NCBI RefSeq assembly: GCF_016820535.1
Contig: NZ_JADHDY010000012.1
Coordinates: 54,321 to 118,320 of the forward strand
Origin: Sporosarcina beigongshangi
Lineage (GTDB): Bacteria; Actinomycetota; Actinomycetes; Actinomycetales; Micrococcaceae
Direction: 5' to 3'
Length of the DNA stretch: 64,000 bases
Shown here one piece after another: positions 52,488 to 61,730 of the stretch (the stretch's first letter is position 1; each line of letters opens with the position of its first letter). Position numbers and translations under genes: made by a program. The notes under the pieces were generated by a model. It was not told the DNA's origin, ran no database searches, and saw only the letters and a program-made list of their open reading frames with translations.

Positions 52488-54116
52488 TCAGGCTTCGGTG
52501 ACGTCTCCCGTTGCGGTGTCGAAGGTGAACAGGCGCCTTGCCCGCAGCCCCGCCCCGGACGCGGCGGTGAGTAGCTGGAATTCAACAGTTGCACGGCCTG
52601 CGGACACATCCGCAGCCGTCACGGTGTACGTGGCATTGAACCCCCGCACGGCGCCCTGGGCCAGCGGTTCCCGGCCCAGCAGCTCCGCGGCCGTGCCCGC
52701 ATCCGGGCCCTGCGAGACGCCGGCCTGCACGGCATCCGCACCCCGGTTTTCGATCCGCCCGGCAAACGCCAGGACGTCGCCGGCCTTGTACCCGGGCACC
52801 ACGGGACCGTAATTGAGGTCCTGGGACTCCCGGTTGGACAGCACCTGCGGGGCGTCCTTGGAATAGCCCTGCCCCACCTCTTTCCACGCCGCCGGGTCCC
52901 AGTCGCCGTCGGTCTGGGTGAGCACGAAGCTCTCGCCAATGCTCTCCCACACGGCCGGCCGCCCGGGCGTCACCGAACGCAGCACCACGCACAGGCCGAC
53001 GCCGTCCGCGAAGGAGGTTCCGGCGTCGTGCGTCAGGTCCGCGGCGGGGGAGGCGAGCAGCGCCTGCGGATCCACGGCGGTGAACACGATTTCCTGGTAC
53101 CCCTGGCGCTCGTAAAGGACGCCGATCCGGCCGTCGGGCAGGCGGGCGGCGGTGGAGTATTGGGAGCTTCCGCCGCAGAGCACGACGGCGAAGGGCCAGC
53201 TGGCGCCGTTGTCCTGCGAGAGCTTCAGGAGCGTGTTGCGGCGCAGGAGGAGGTCGTGGTTGTGGGTGGCGATGAGCCAGTTGTCGGTCTCCGGCGTGGC
53301 GAGGGACGTGACGGACGGCAGGCCGTCGAAGCGGGCGATGGAACCGTTGTCGCTGGGGTCGGGCAGCTCGGGGTGCGGTTGCGCGGGGGACCAGGAGGCG
53401 CCGCCGTCTGTTGAATGCGCGGTGAGGCGGTGCGGGGTGGCGCGCGAGTGCATGAGCAGGCTGCCGTCGGCCAGACATGCCACCTTGTTTTCATTGGCAC
53501 CGGCAATGAACCCACCCAGTGCCCAGGTCTCGCCGTGGTCGTCGCTGTAGGCGCTGGCGGCCTTGATGTCGCCATCATGGAGCAGCACGAACTGTTGGAT
53601 GAGGCGGCCGGTGAACGGGCCCGTGTGGACCTGGATGCCGGCTCCGGCCGCGGCGAACAATCCCGTGACGCCCTCGCCCTTGAGCATGGGGGTGAGGCGG
53701 CGGTGCTTCCAGCTCACGCCGTCGTCGTCGGAGAAGCTGAGGTCGGCATGCTGGATGGCGTCTTCATCTTCGAGCCCGGGAGCTGCCTCGAAGAATCCGG
53801 CGTGCGTTCCGGCGGCGTGGAACATGAAGATGCGCCCGGTGTGGGTGTCGACCAGGAGTGAGGGGTCGCCGTAGCCGTCCAGGCCGGTGCCGGTGCGGAC
53901 GGTCTGCTGCGGGCCCCACGTGGCGCCGTTGTCCGTGCTGCGGCGCAGGAGCAGGTCGATGGGGTTGGGCAGGTCGTCCAAGTTGGGCCGGCCGTCCCAG
54001 GCGGCCAGGACGGTGCCGCGCCTGGAGACGGCAAGTGCCGGGATGCGGTACTGGCGGTGGCCGGCCGTGCCGCGGCGGGCGAGAACAATTTCCGTGGAGG
54101 TAGGACGTGTCATCAC
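52488..54116 (-). CDS. Exo-alpha-sialidase/BNR-repeat glycosidase without signal peptide
   Basis: The protein has 542 residues from a GTG at 54116 (or 541 from the ATG at 54113). It has the sialidase RIP motif (HRQYRIPAL) and five Asp-boxes: STDNGATW, SDDDGVSW, SDDHGETW, STDGGASW and SQDNGASW. The catalytic barrel ends near residue 380; the last 150 residues form an extra beta domain. There is no export signal, which is unusual for a secreted sialidase; the real substrate may be intracellular or differ from sialic acid. Confidence 0.85.
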   Translation of the reverse strand: MMTRPTSTEIVLARRGTAGHRQYRIPALAVSRRGTVLAAWDGRPNLDDLPNPIDLLLRRSTDNGATWGPQQTVRTGTGLDGYGDPSLLVDTHTGRIFMFHAAGTHAGFFEAAPGLEDEDAIQHADLSFSDDDGVSWKHRRLTPMLKGEGVTGLFAAAGAGIQVHTGPFTGRLIQQFVLLHDGDIKAASAYSDDHGETWALGGFIAGANENKVACLADGSLLMHSRATPHRLTAHSTDGGASWSPAQPHPELPDPSDNGSIARFDGLPSVTSLATPETDNWLIATHNHDLLLRRNTLLKLSQDNGASWPFAVVLCGGSSQYSTAARLPDGRIGVLYERQGYQEIVFTAVDPQALLASPAADLTHDAGTSFADGVGLCVVLRSVTPGRPAVWESIGESFVLTQTDGDWDPAAWKEVGQGYSKDAPQVLSNRESQDLNYGPVVPGYKAGDVLAFAGRIENRGADAVQAGVSQGPDAGTAAELLGREPLAQGAVRGFNATYTVTAADVSAGRATVEFQLLTAASGAGLRARRLFTFDTATGDVTEA

Positions 54117-54123
54117 ATGGGCA

Positions 54124-54129
54124 AGCTTA
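54124..54129 (-). promoter_or_regulatory. -10 element of the sialidase gene
   Basis: TAAGCT on the minus strand lies 7 nt before the GTG at 54116. Confidence 0.4.
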
Positions 54130-54160
54130 GCCGGTGGACCGGCCGCTTCCAGGGTCCGGC

Positions 54161-55144
<984 letters not shown>

Positions 55145-55413
55145 GGTGTTCCTGCCTTCAGCGCGGATGCCGGGCCGCTCCGCAGGGGAGGGTTTCTGGC
55201 GGTTGGGTTCATGAAGAATGCTCCTGCAGAAGTGGCGGCCGGGCAAGGGGTGCGCGGCTGGGAATTCGCTGGCAGTACTTCAGGGCCGGCCAGGGGCCAG
55301 CGCCTTGTGCGGGCGGCAGGGTGGAAGGGTTGGACGACAGCCCTGCCCGTTTCCTGCCCACACCAGGTTCATTACTGCCCAGATTGGACGCATCCCGCCA
55401 GCCGGCTGTCAGC

Positions 55414-56040
55414 CTAGATCCAGCCCTGTTGCCATGCCCTGTCAGCGGCCTCGTGGCGGGAGGCGGCATTGAGCTTCATCATGGCGGAGGAGAGGTAGTT
55501 CCGGACCGTGCCCGGCGCCAGGTGCATGGCCTGCGCAATCTGCGCCACGCTGGTGGTGGAACGGCTGACCCGCAGGGCGTCCAGTTCACGGTCCGTGAGC
55601 GGGCAGCGCTCCGCCGTCAAGGCGGCCGCGGCGATGTCAGGATCGATGTAGCGCTTTCCGGCCGCCACGTCGCGGATCACATGGGCCAGCTCCTGGGCCG
55701 GGGTGGACTTCGGCACAAAGCCGGAGACCTTCGACGCCAGCGCGCGCCGCAGCACGCCGGGCCGGGCGTGGCGGGTGACGATGATGACCCGGGTGTTGAC
55801 GGCGGCCAGGATCTTGGCGGCAGCCTCGAGGCCGTCGGCCTGCGGCATTTCCAGATCCAGCAGGCAGATGTCCGGCCGGGTGGCCGCGGCAAGTTCAGCT
55901 GCGGTGACCCCGTTGTCGGCACTGGCCACCACCTCGATGTCAGGCTCCAGCCCCAGGAGCGCCTCCATGGCGCCCCGTATGAGATGTTCGTCGTCGGCAA
56001 TCAGCAGCCGGATGCGGCGGGCCTGTGCGGGCTCAGTCAT
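55414..56040 (-). CDS. NarL/FixJ-family response regulator
   Basis: This 208-residue protein has an N-terminal receiver (IRLLIADDEHLIRGAMEALL with acidic pocket, phospho-Asp in CLLDLEMP, Lys in VPKST) and a C-terminal LuxR-type helix-turn-helix (LTDRELDALRVSRSTTSVAQ, then HLAPGTVRNYLSSAMMKL). It begins 12 bp after the histidine kinase stop and pairs with it. The target genes are unknown; the flanking membrane and aldo/keto genes are candidates. Confidence 0.95.
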   Translation of the reverse strand: MTEPAQARRIRLLIADDEHLIRGAMEALLGLEPDIEVVASADNGVTAAELAAATRPDICLLDLEMPQADGLEAAAKILAAVNTRVIIVTRHARPGVLRRALASKVSGFVPKSTPAQELAHVIRDVAAGKRYIDPDIAAAALTAERCPLTDRELDALRVSRSTTSVAQIAQAMHLAPGTVRNYLSSAMMKLNAASRHEAADRAWQQGWI

Positions 56041-56052
56041 GATGGTGTTCCT

Positions 56053-57285
56053 TTACTGTGGAGCCTGGTTGCCGGGGAGCTGGGCTGCCGGAACCCGGGC
56101 CTGCAACTCAAAGCGGCCGTTGTCCGATGTGGTTTCAAGTGTTCCGCCCAGGGCCTCGAGGCGCTCGCGCAGCCCCAGGAGACCGGTCCCGTTGCCGGAA
56201 GCAGGCGACTGCACCCCATTGTTGCTGATGGTCAGCAGTGTTGCCCCTGGTGATCCGTCTGCCCCTGGGGCAGCGGCCAACGTGATGGCGGCCGCTGTGG
56301 CGTCGCTGTGGCGCAGGATGTTCGTGGTGGCCTCGCGCACCGTCATGGCAAGGGCCTTGTGCGCGGCAGGGTCGGCCGGGATGGCCCCGAGCTGCAGCTC
56401 GCAGCCGGCGCCGGCGGCGGTGAGGACCTCGCGGGCGTTCTCGAGTTCGTTTTCCAGCGACGTCTCCCGGTAACCCGAAACCAGTGTCCGGGTTTCCTCC
56501 AGCGCCTGTTTGGCAATGAGCCGGGTTTCGCGGATGTTCTCCAGCGCAGCCTCCGGATTGACAGGCAGCAGCCGTTCCGCGAGCTCGGACTTCAACGCGA
56601 TCACCTGCAGGTGGTGGCCCTGGATGTCGTGCAGGTCTGCGGCAAAGCGCAGCCGCTCCTGCGCAACGGCCAGCTCCGCCCCCAACAGCCTGCTGCGGTC
56701 CAGCTCCAGCACCACCCGCCAGAACCACAGCGTGCTCAGCAGCATCAGCGGCATGCCCGCCGCGTACACCACCAGCAGGCTCATGCCGGGGTAGTCAGGC
56801 ACGAGGACTGCCAAACCGTGAATCATCCAGTACAGCACAGAAAAAAGCAGGGCAGAGGCCAGCCCTGCACCCAGCACCGCCACCCGCGCCCGGTTGGGCA
56901 GCAGGCACGCCAGCAGGCACACCGCCAGCCACAGGGGGATCGTGCAGACCAGTGCACCGGGCGGCAGGAACAGGCCCAGCACCCACACCGCCCCGGCCGG
57001 CACCAAGAGGGCCAGCGTCCAGCCGGCGGCCGGAAGCCCTCCGCCCAGCCCTGCCCGGAGGAACCACGCGTAGCGCACCTGGGCGGCAACAGCGGCAAGG
57101 AGGAAGAGAATCGAAAGCCAGGCAACGGCGTCGGGCGCGGCATTGAAGGACTCGACCGCAAAGTTGAGAAGCAGGGCATCCAGGACCACGAGGATGAACA
57201 CAATGGAACCCAGCGTGTACGTCCACGTGGTTCGCACGTTGCGGCCCAGGACGGCGTGCGGCTGCGGGATTTCGGGAGAGGGCAT
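56053..57285 (-). CDS. NarL-type sensor histidine kinase (DesK-like)
   Basis: The 410-residue protein has five to six N-terminal helices (about 22-165), a dimerisation helix with the phosphoryl His in RFAADLHDIQGHHLQVIALK, and a truncated-looking HATPase domain with MTVREATTNILRHSDA and GLLGLRERLEALGG. It resembles DesK/ComP kinases that sense membrane state. The ATG at 57285 is 7 nt after TAAACT, so it appears leaderless. Confidence 0.92.
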   Translation of the reverse strand: MPSPEIPQPHAVLGRNVRTTWTYTLGSIVFILVVLDALLLNFAVESFNAAPDAVAWLSILFLLAAVAAQVRYAWFLRAGLGGGLPAAGWTLALLVPAGAVWVLGLFLPPGALVCTIPLWLAVCLLACLLPNRARVAVLGAGLASALLFSVLYWMIHGLAVLVPDYPGMSLLVVYAAGMPLMLLSTLWFWRVVLELDRSRLLGAELAVAQERLRFAADLHDIQGHHLQVIALKSELAERLLPVNPEAALENIRETRLIAKQALEETRTLVSGYRETSLENELENAREVLTAAGAGCELQLGAIPADPAAHKALAMTVREATTNILRHSDATAAAITLAAAPGADGSPGATLLTISNNGVQSPASGNGTGLLGLRERLEALGGTLETTSDNGRFELQARVPAAQLPGNQAPQ

Positions 57286-57292
57286 GCGCTTC

Positions 57293-57298
57293 AGTTTA
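57293..57298 (-). promoter_or_regulatory. -10 element of the histidine kinase gene
   Basis: TAAACT on the minus strand lies 7 nt before the ATG at 57285. Confidence 0.5.
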
Positions 57299-57430
57299 GG
57301 CCAATGACATTTGTCATGGCCCGACCGTGCAAAAGTGCCCGGGGAAGTGGTGACGGGGCGGCACTGGGCGCGGTCCCGGCGTCGGGAAAGGATTGAACCA
57401 TCAACTTTTCCACCGATGAAAGAAGCCGTC

Positions 57431-57904
57431 ATGATTGAATCCCTGCAGTCGTTCGCCGCCACCCTCCCCGAAGCCCTGCAATGGCTCGGCGTCATGCTCG
57501 TCGCCGCCATCCCCTTCGTGGAGTCCTACTTTGGCTCCGTCATCGGTGTGCTCATTGGGCTCGGGCCGGTGGTGGCCATTGCGGCGGCGGTTGCCGGCAA
57601 CATCATCTCCATGCTGGTCTTCGTCCTGAGCGCCCACGGGGTCCGGGTGAAAGCCACCGCCGGCAAGTCGCCGAAGGAGCTCTCCCCGCGCCGGGCCAAG
57701 CTGCGCCGCGCGTTCGACAAATACGGCGTCGCCGGTGTGAGCCTGGGCGGCCAGGCCATCCTGCCCAGCCAGATCACCTCCGCCGCGATGGTGTCCTTCG
57801 GTGCGCCCAAGAATGCCGTGATCCTGTGGCAGGTCATCTCGATCATCATTTGGGGCACCGGATTTGGCGTGGCCGCGGCGCTGGGTGTTTCGCTGGTTGG
57901 CTAG
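57431..57904 (+). CDS. Small multidrug export-like membrane protein
   Basis: This 157-residue protein has three to four hydrophobic segments (QWLGVMLVAAIPFVESYFGS, GPVVAIAAAVAGNIISMLVF, and a C-terminal WQVISIIIWGTGFGVAAALG) and a charged loop (GKSPKELSPRRAKLRRAFDK). It matches the small-multidrug-export/DedA-like membrane group. The ATG at 57431 is preceded by GAAAGAAG; another ATG at 57416 is possible. It diverges from the two-component operon. Confidence 0.75.
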   Translation: MIESLQSFAATLPEALQWLGVMLVAAIPFVESYFGSVIGVLIGLGPVVAIAAAVAGNIISMLVFVLSAHGVRVKATAGKSPKELSPRRAKLRRAFDKYGVAGVSLGGQAILPSQITSAAMVSFGAPKNAVILWQVISIIIWGTGFGVAAALGVSLVG

Positions 57905-57952
57905 GGATGTTCGACGGCGCGGGCCGGCGTGGGCGGGTGGCTTCCGTCCTGC

Positions 57953-58612
57953 TCAGGCGACGGTAATGCCCAGATGCGCGGCGAGGAAGGGTGCCAGCAG
58001 GCCCAGCTGGTAGTCGTCAACCACCACGCCGGCCATGGATCCGATGCCGTTGAGCGTGCGGAAGTCCGTGCTGCGCAGGTCCACGTCCTTCAGGGTGGCC
58101 TGCTGGAAGTCCAGGGTGCCGATGCGGCAGTTCTTCAGGGCCAGCCTTGTCACGTTGGCGCCTCCGAGGTCCAGCTCGCCAATGATGGCGTCGCTGATCT
58201 GCAGGTCCATGATCTTGGCGGCGCGCAGGTTCAGGAAGTCGATCTTGCCGCCGTCGATCCGCACCGACTGCCAGCTGCTGTCGTAAACTTCGGCGGAGCC
58301 CCAGCGAGGGGAAGTGATCTCCATGTCCCGCCAGCTGGTGCGCGGCCCCTTCATGATCGGGGCGAAGCTGTCATTGAGGGCGGTGCCGCGGAAGCGGACG
58401 CCGCGCAGTTCGGCGTTGTTGAAGGTGGGGCCGTTGAGCTCGCATTCCAGGAAGTCCGTGGAGGTCAGGTTGGCGTCATCAAACGCGGGACGGTTGAAGC
58501 GCTCGCCGTCGTAGGTTTCACCCGGGCCGAAGAAGGCGTCCTCGTTGTCCACGAGGTCGTGTAGGTCAAGGGGTGTGAGCCGGGGTGCGCGGGGATCAGT
58601 CTTCGAAGCCAT
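57953..58612 (-). CDS. Pentapeptide-repeat protein
   Basis: The 219-residue protein has pentapeptide repeats of the A(D/N)LXX form across residues 45-190 (FDDANLTSTDFLECELNGPT, NNAELRGVRFRG, LGGANVTRLALKNCRIGTLD). Members with this fold can mimic DNA and bind gyrase, but most are uncharacterised. The ATG at 58612 lies 6 nt after TACCCT. Confidence 0.88.
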   Translation of the reverse strand: MASKTDPRAPRLTPLDLHDLVDNEDAFFGPGETYDGERFNRPAFDDANLTSTDFLECELNGPTFNNAELRGVRFRGTALNDSFAPIMKGPRTSWRDMEITSPRWGSAEVYDSSWQSVRIDGGKIDFLNLRAAKIMDLQISDAIIGELDLGGANVTRLALKNCRIGTLDFQQATLKDVDLRSTDFRTLNGIGSMAGVVVDDYQLGLLAPFLAAHLGITVA

Positions 58613-58618
58613 GCATTC

Positions 58619-58624
58619 AGGGTA
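58619..58624 (-). promoter_or_regulatory. -10 element of the pentapeptide gene
   Basis: TACCCT on the minus strand lies 6 nt before the ATG at 58612. Confidence 0.5.
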
Positions 58625-58658
58625 TCCGGGTGCGGGGGTTGCCGGGTCCTGATAACAC

Positions 58659-58955
58659 TCAGTCGTCGAAAGTGATGGCCAGCCCTGAGCGGTAGGCGTC
58701 CCCGCCGTGCATGGGTGGTGCGGCCGCTCTTGGTTTGGTTCCGGCAGGCCACGACCTGGTTGCGCGGAAGCGGAAGCCGTCCTGGTCCGCGGTCTCCCAC
58801 TCAAAGGTGACTGCCTGTCCGGGCCGCAGCGTCCTGTAGCCGACCATGGCGATGTCCGAGTAGTGGGCCCAGCAGCCGCCCGGGGTTTGCTGCGAGTCGA
58901 AGACGCCCCAGCCTTCTTCGTCATTCCACATGCGGACGGTTCCCGTGGTTTCCAT
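58659..58955 (-). CDS. Cold-shock-domain-like protein
   Basis: The 98-residue protein has a CSD-like beta barrel at residues 3-70: GTVRMWNDEEGWGVFDS (in place of GTVKWFNAEKGFGFI), CWAHYSDIAMVGYRTLRPGQ, and VTFEWETADQDGFRFRAT. The usual RNP1 (KGFGFI) is changed to EGWGVF, so RNA binding may differ. The C-terminal 28 residues are a polar extension. It appears leaderless. Confidence 0.8.
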   Translation of the reverse strand: METTGTVRMWNDEEGWGVFDSQQTPGGCWAHYSDIAMVGYRTLRPGQAVTFEWETADQDGFRFRATRSWPAGTKPRAAAPPMHGGDAYRSGLAITFDD

Positions 58956-58961
58956 GGCGCC

Positions 58962-58967
58962 AGCCTA
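58962..58967 (-). promoter_or_regulatory. -10 element of the cold-shock-like gene
   Basis: TAGGCT on the minus strand lies 6 nt before the ATG at 58955. Confidence 0.5.
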
Positions 58968-58987
58968 TGGGGCCGGCGAAGGTTTGG

Positions 58988-59437
58988 CTATGGCAGCCGG
59001 GCCGTGACCTTGAAGCGTTGCAGCACCAGCATGGTGTCGTCGCCCACCGTGAATTCCGGGTCGCCCATGGCATCGCGCATCTCGGGGGAGTGCCAGAATT
59101 CCTCGTGGCCTGCCCGCCACTGGGCAACCGAGGTGAAGCCTTCGCCCTCGTCGACGGCATGCTGCAGGTCAACCTCGGCCAACCGCGCCAAGCGGACCTC
59201 GGTCAGCTCGATGACGGCGACTCCGCGGCCCTCCGAATCCACCACGACTTCGCGGCCTCCGGTGCGTGGCAGTTCTTCCTGTTCCACCTCAAACTCGATG
59301 AGTGTGGCGGTGGTGGATGTTTTGGACCCGTCCAGGATCGCGGCAACGAGCTGGTCCCGCAGCGGCCCGGGAAAGGCGAACTCGCCGATTGGCAGCGAAG
59401 CGAATTCCGGCGCGGTTCTCAGGTCGTTGAGGCTCAT
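58988..59437 (-). CDS. ASCH-domain protein
   Basis: This 149-residue protein has the ASCH pattern (FPGPLRDQLVAAILDGSKTSTT near 24-45, then VVDSEGRGVAVIELTEVRLARL and EEFWHSPEM). ASCH domains resemble PUA RNA-binding folds, and some act on modified nucleosides. The ATG at 59437 lies 6 nt after TAGGCT. Confidence 0.82.
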   Translation of the reverse strand: MSLNDLRTAPEFASLPIGEFAFPGPLRDQLVAAILDGSKTSTTATLIEFEVEQEELPRTGGREVVVDSEGRGVAVIELTEVRLARLAEVDLQHAVDEGEGFTSVAQWRAGHEEFWHSPEMRDAMGDPEFTVGDDTMLVLQRFKVTARLP

Positions 59438-59443
59438 GACCAC

Positions 59444-59449
59444 AGCCTA
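59444..59449 (-). promoter_or_regulatory. -10 element of the ASCH gene
   Basis: TAGGCT on the minus strand lies 6 nt before the ATG at 59437. Confidence 0.5.
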
Positions 59450-59490
59450 CTGTCCACCCTCGGCTTTATATGGCTCGATTGTGTCATATC

Positions 59491-60252
59491 TCAGGATCCT
59501 GCACCACGTGGCGCACTCGTGCCATAACCTAAATTCCGGATGGTGGCCGAGTCACCGGCCGCAGGGGTCCCGGCCGGGAGCTGCCTCCCGGCCACCGACA
59601 CCCCCTGGCCCAGGTCAATGCGGACATTATCGGCAGTTGATGCAATGTCCACGGCGAGTGGCCCACGGGCCGGGCGTGAGTCTGCCGTGGGGAACCAAGT
59701 GCGGTCCTCGTGCACGATGATCAGGAGGCCGTCGTGGCTCCCCATCGAAGCGAAGGTGCCGGAGAGGTCGTGAAAGACCGGCACCGCCAGTTCCCGGGAA
59801 ATCTGCGCAACGGCGCCCAACACGTCCGCCACCCCAATTCCCACTTCGCTGATGGACAGCACATGCGGACCGGGTCCTGCACTGGGAGCCGCGGCAGCAT
59901 CGGCGTCGCGCGCTATGAACTCCAGGATGATGCCCTCCGGGCCCGGAAAATACAGTGACCGCGAACTCCACGCAGCTGAACTGACGATGACGTCGGACCC
60001 GCCCGAAAGGAGCAGGGGGACACGCTCGGCCAGCCATTCGCGGGCCAGCCCAAAATCCGACGACGGGATGCCAAATGCCAGGTGATGGACGCCGTCGAAC
60101 CGCCCGCCCGCGGTGAGGACCAGCCGGCTGGAGCCCGCGGTGACGACGGCACGGGAGGGGGTTTCCTCGACCGGAAGCTGGAGGGTCTCGCGGTAGAAGC
60201 GTGCGGCTTTCGCCACGTCCTGGACGGTGATGGATGCGCTGAGAATTCTCAT
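59491..60252 (-). CDS. VOC-family (glyoxalase/dioxygenase fold) protein
   Basis: The 253-residue protein has two VOC halves (ASITVQDVAKAARFYRETLQ; EVGIGVADVLGAVAQISREL) with His and Glu metal-ligand candidates (HHLAFGIP; GIILEFIARD). Members act as glyoxalases, dioxygenases or resistance proteins; the substrate here is unknown. GGAAAGG precedes the ATG. The last 60 residues are less typical. Confidence 0.82.
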   Translation of the reverse strand: MRILSASITVQDVAKAARFYRETLQLPVEETPSRAVVTAGSSRLVLTAGGRFDGVHHLAFGIPSSDFGLAREWLAERVPLLLSGGSDVIVSSAAWSSRSLYFPGPEGIILEFIARDADAAAAPSAGPGPHVLSISEVGIGVADVLGAVAQISRELAVPVFHDLSGTFASMGSHDGLLIIVHEDRTWFPTADSRPARGPLAVDIASTADNVRIDLGQGVSVAGRQLPAGTPAAGDSATIRNLGYGTSAPRGAGS

Positions 60253-60484
60253 GGAGACTGCCTTTCCTGGGTGTGCGGACGTGCCGCGGTGTCTGCCCCA
60301 TGAAACTAGCTACAGTTAGCTTGAGGACAAACGGGCGGCTGCGGCGGCAGGCCGGGCGCACGCCGTCGAACCTCCGCCGGCACCTTAGGTGGGCATCGGA
60401 TCCGCCGGCGTCCTGGAAAAGCGTGGCTTCACCCTGGAGGGTCCGCCGCGCAAGATGACCAGAACGCCACATACACTCGCTGAG

Positions 60485-61357
60485 CTAGGCGGCCAGCAGC
60501 GCCTCGAGCTCCCGGTTGAGATTTTCCCGTGACCGCGCGGCCCACAGTTCCCTTCCCCTGGCCGTGTGGAACATCGGTTCCAGCGCCAGCAATTGCCGGA
60601 CGACGGCGGCCCGCCCCTTGGCAAAGTCGGCCTCCGACACGTGGGCATAGTCCTTCCGGACCCCTTGCGTGTAGCGGGAGTATGCGTCCGGCTCGCCACC
60701 GAGGATGGCGAGGTCGGCGTCGCAAAGGAGGTGTCCGGCGTCGTCCCGGGGTGCGGGGGAATGGGTGGCGGTCAGGCGTACCAGGCGGGCGATTTCGGCG
60801 ACCTCATCCGGCGGCAACAGGTCTTTTAGGCACTGCTGTGCTAAAACGGCCGATTCCTCTTCATCCGTGGCCGTGCCGTTGTAGATCGCGTCATGAAACC
60901 ATGCCGCCAGGGCCACTGGCCGGGATGTCTGGCGGTCGGTCAGGGCGTCGAGCGCTTCCAGTACCGCCAGCAGGTGCGTGGCTGAATGGTAGTGGCGGTG
61001 TGGTTCACTCCACCGCTCAAGGAGCTTCGTGCCCAGCGTCGGGCGCCCTGGCATGAGTGCGTTCCATCGCAGTTCCAAGACGGTGGACACTGACTTGACC
61101 CGGTACTTGGCCTTGATGCGCAGGCCCGACGCCACCAGGGTGCGCGCCAGCTCCTTGCCCGAGATGGGCAGGGCTCCCGCCGCCACCAGTTCCGGGTAAA
61201 GCCGTTTCGGGACGTCATAGTGGTCCAGGTCGAACGCCCGCTCCGCCACGCCGTTGGCCGCGGCGAAAGCGTGCAGTTCGGCCACGGAGGTGTCGGAGAT
61301 GAGGTGTGAGAACACCGTCCCGTGCGCCGGCCAAAAAGGCGGGTCGATGAAGATCAT
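60485..61357 (-). CDS. DUF4031-HD fusion, predicted phosphohydrolase
   Basis: The 290-residue protein joins a DUF4031 module (MIFIDPPFWPAHGTVFSHLI at the start, PISGKELARTLVASGLRIK) with a C-terminal HD-type domain (HYHSATHLLAVLEALDAL, AAWFHDAIYNG, ATHS). The HD motif HD in FHDAIYN and the preceding His suggest a metal-dependent phosphohydrolase. The substrate is unknown. The start appears leaderless. Confidence 0.85.
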   Translation of the reverse strand: MIFIDPPFWPAHGTVFSHLISDTSVAELHAFAAANGVAERAFDLDHYDVPKRLYPELVAAGALPISGKELARTLVASGLRIKAKYRVKSVSTVLELRWNALMPGRPTLGTKLLERWSEPHRHYHSATHLLAVLEALDALTDRQTSRPVALAAWFHDAIYNGTATDEEESAVLAQQCLKDLLPPDEVAEIARLVRLTATHSPAPRDDAGHLLCDADLAILGGEPDAYSRYTQGVRKDYAHVSEADFAKGRAAVVRQLLALEPMFHTARGRELWAARSRENLNRELEALLAA

Positions 61358-61363
61358 GGGCCA

Positions 61364-61369
61364 AGTTTA
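61364..61369 (-). promoter_or_regulatory. -10 element of the DUF4031-HD gene
   Basis: TAAACT on the minus strand lies 6 nt before the ATG at 61357. Confidence 0.5.
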
Positions 61370-61671
61370 CGCACCCGCCTTTAGTTGAGTCCTCACTCCG
61401 TTCCGTTCCGAGTGGTTGTGGCTCCGTCTCGCATGGTGGCATTGCCCTGTGCTGCTTGGTGGATTTGTTTTGTCAACTCAAAGCAGGCCATTTCGGTGCT
61501 GGGAATCAGGCCATTGCGGCATGGTTTCCTGCCATTTGAGCTCGTTGGTGAGAGCGGTGGGTGTTTGGCTTCGGCTGGTTCGGCGGAGGTGTTGCTGGCG
61601 GGGGCTCGCTGCTCGTGGCGGGTTGCTGTCGGGGCGTGGTGGGTTGCGGCGTGGAAGGCCCCGATCCCTGT
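61370..61671. other. Intergenic stretch, no gene seen
   Basis: About 300 bases, somewhat lower in GC than the neighbours, separate two divergent leaderless genes. No coding frame has a ribosome site or family resemblance. Confidence 0.5.
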
Positions 61672-61689
61672 CTAGAATTCATGTTCTAG
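61672..61689. promoter_or_regulatory. Palindrome upstream of the 13E12 gene
   Basis: CTAGAA-N6-TTCTAG is a perfect interrupted palindrome centred about 50 bp before the predicted start. Confidence 0.4.
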
Positions 61690-61718
61690 TATCTATTGAT
61701 TGCTTCGAATATGCGGGG

Positions 61719-61724
61719 TAGGAT
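61719..61724 (+). promoter_or_regulatory. -10 element of the 13E12 gene
   Basis: TAGGAT lies 6 nt before the ATG at 61731; no ribosome site. Confidence 0.55.
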
Positions 61725-61730
61725 GGTGGT

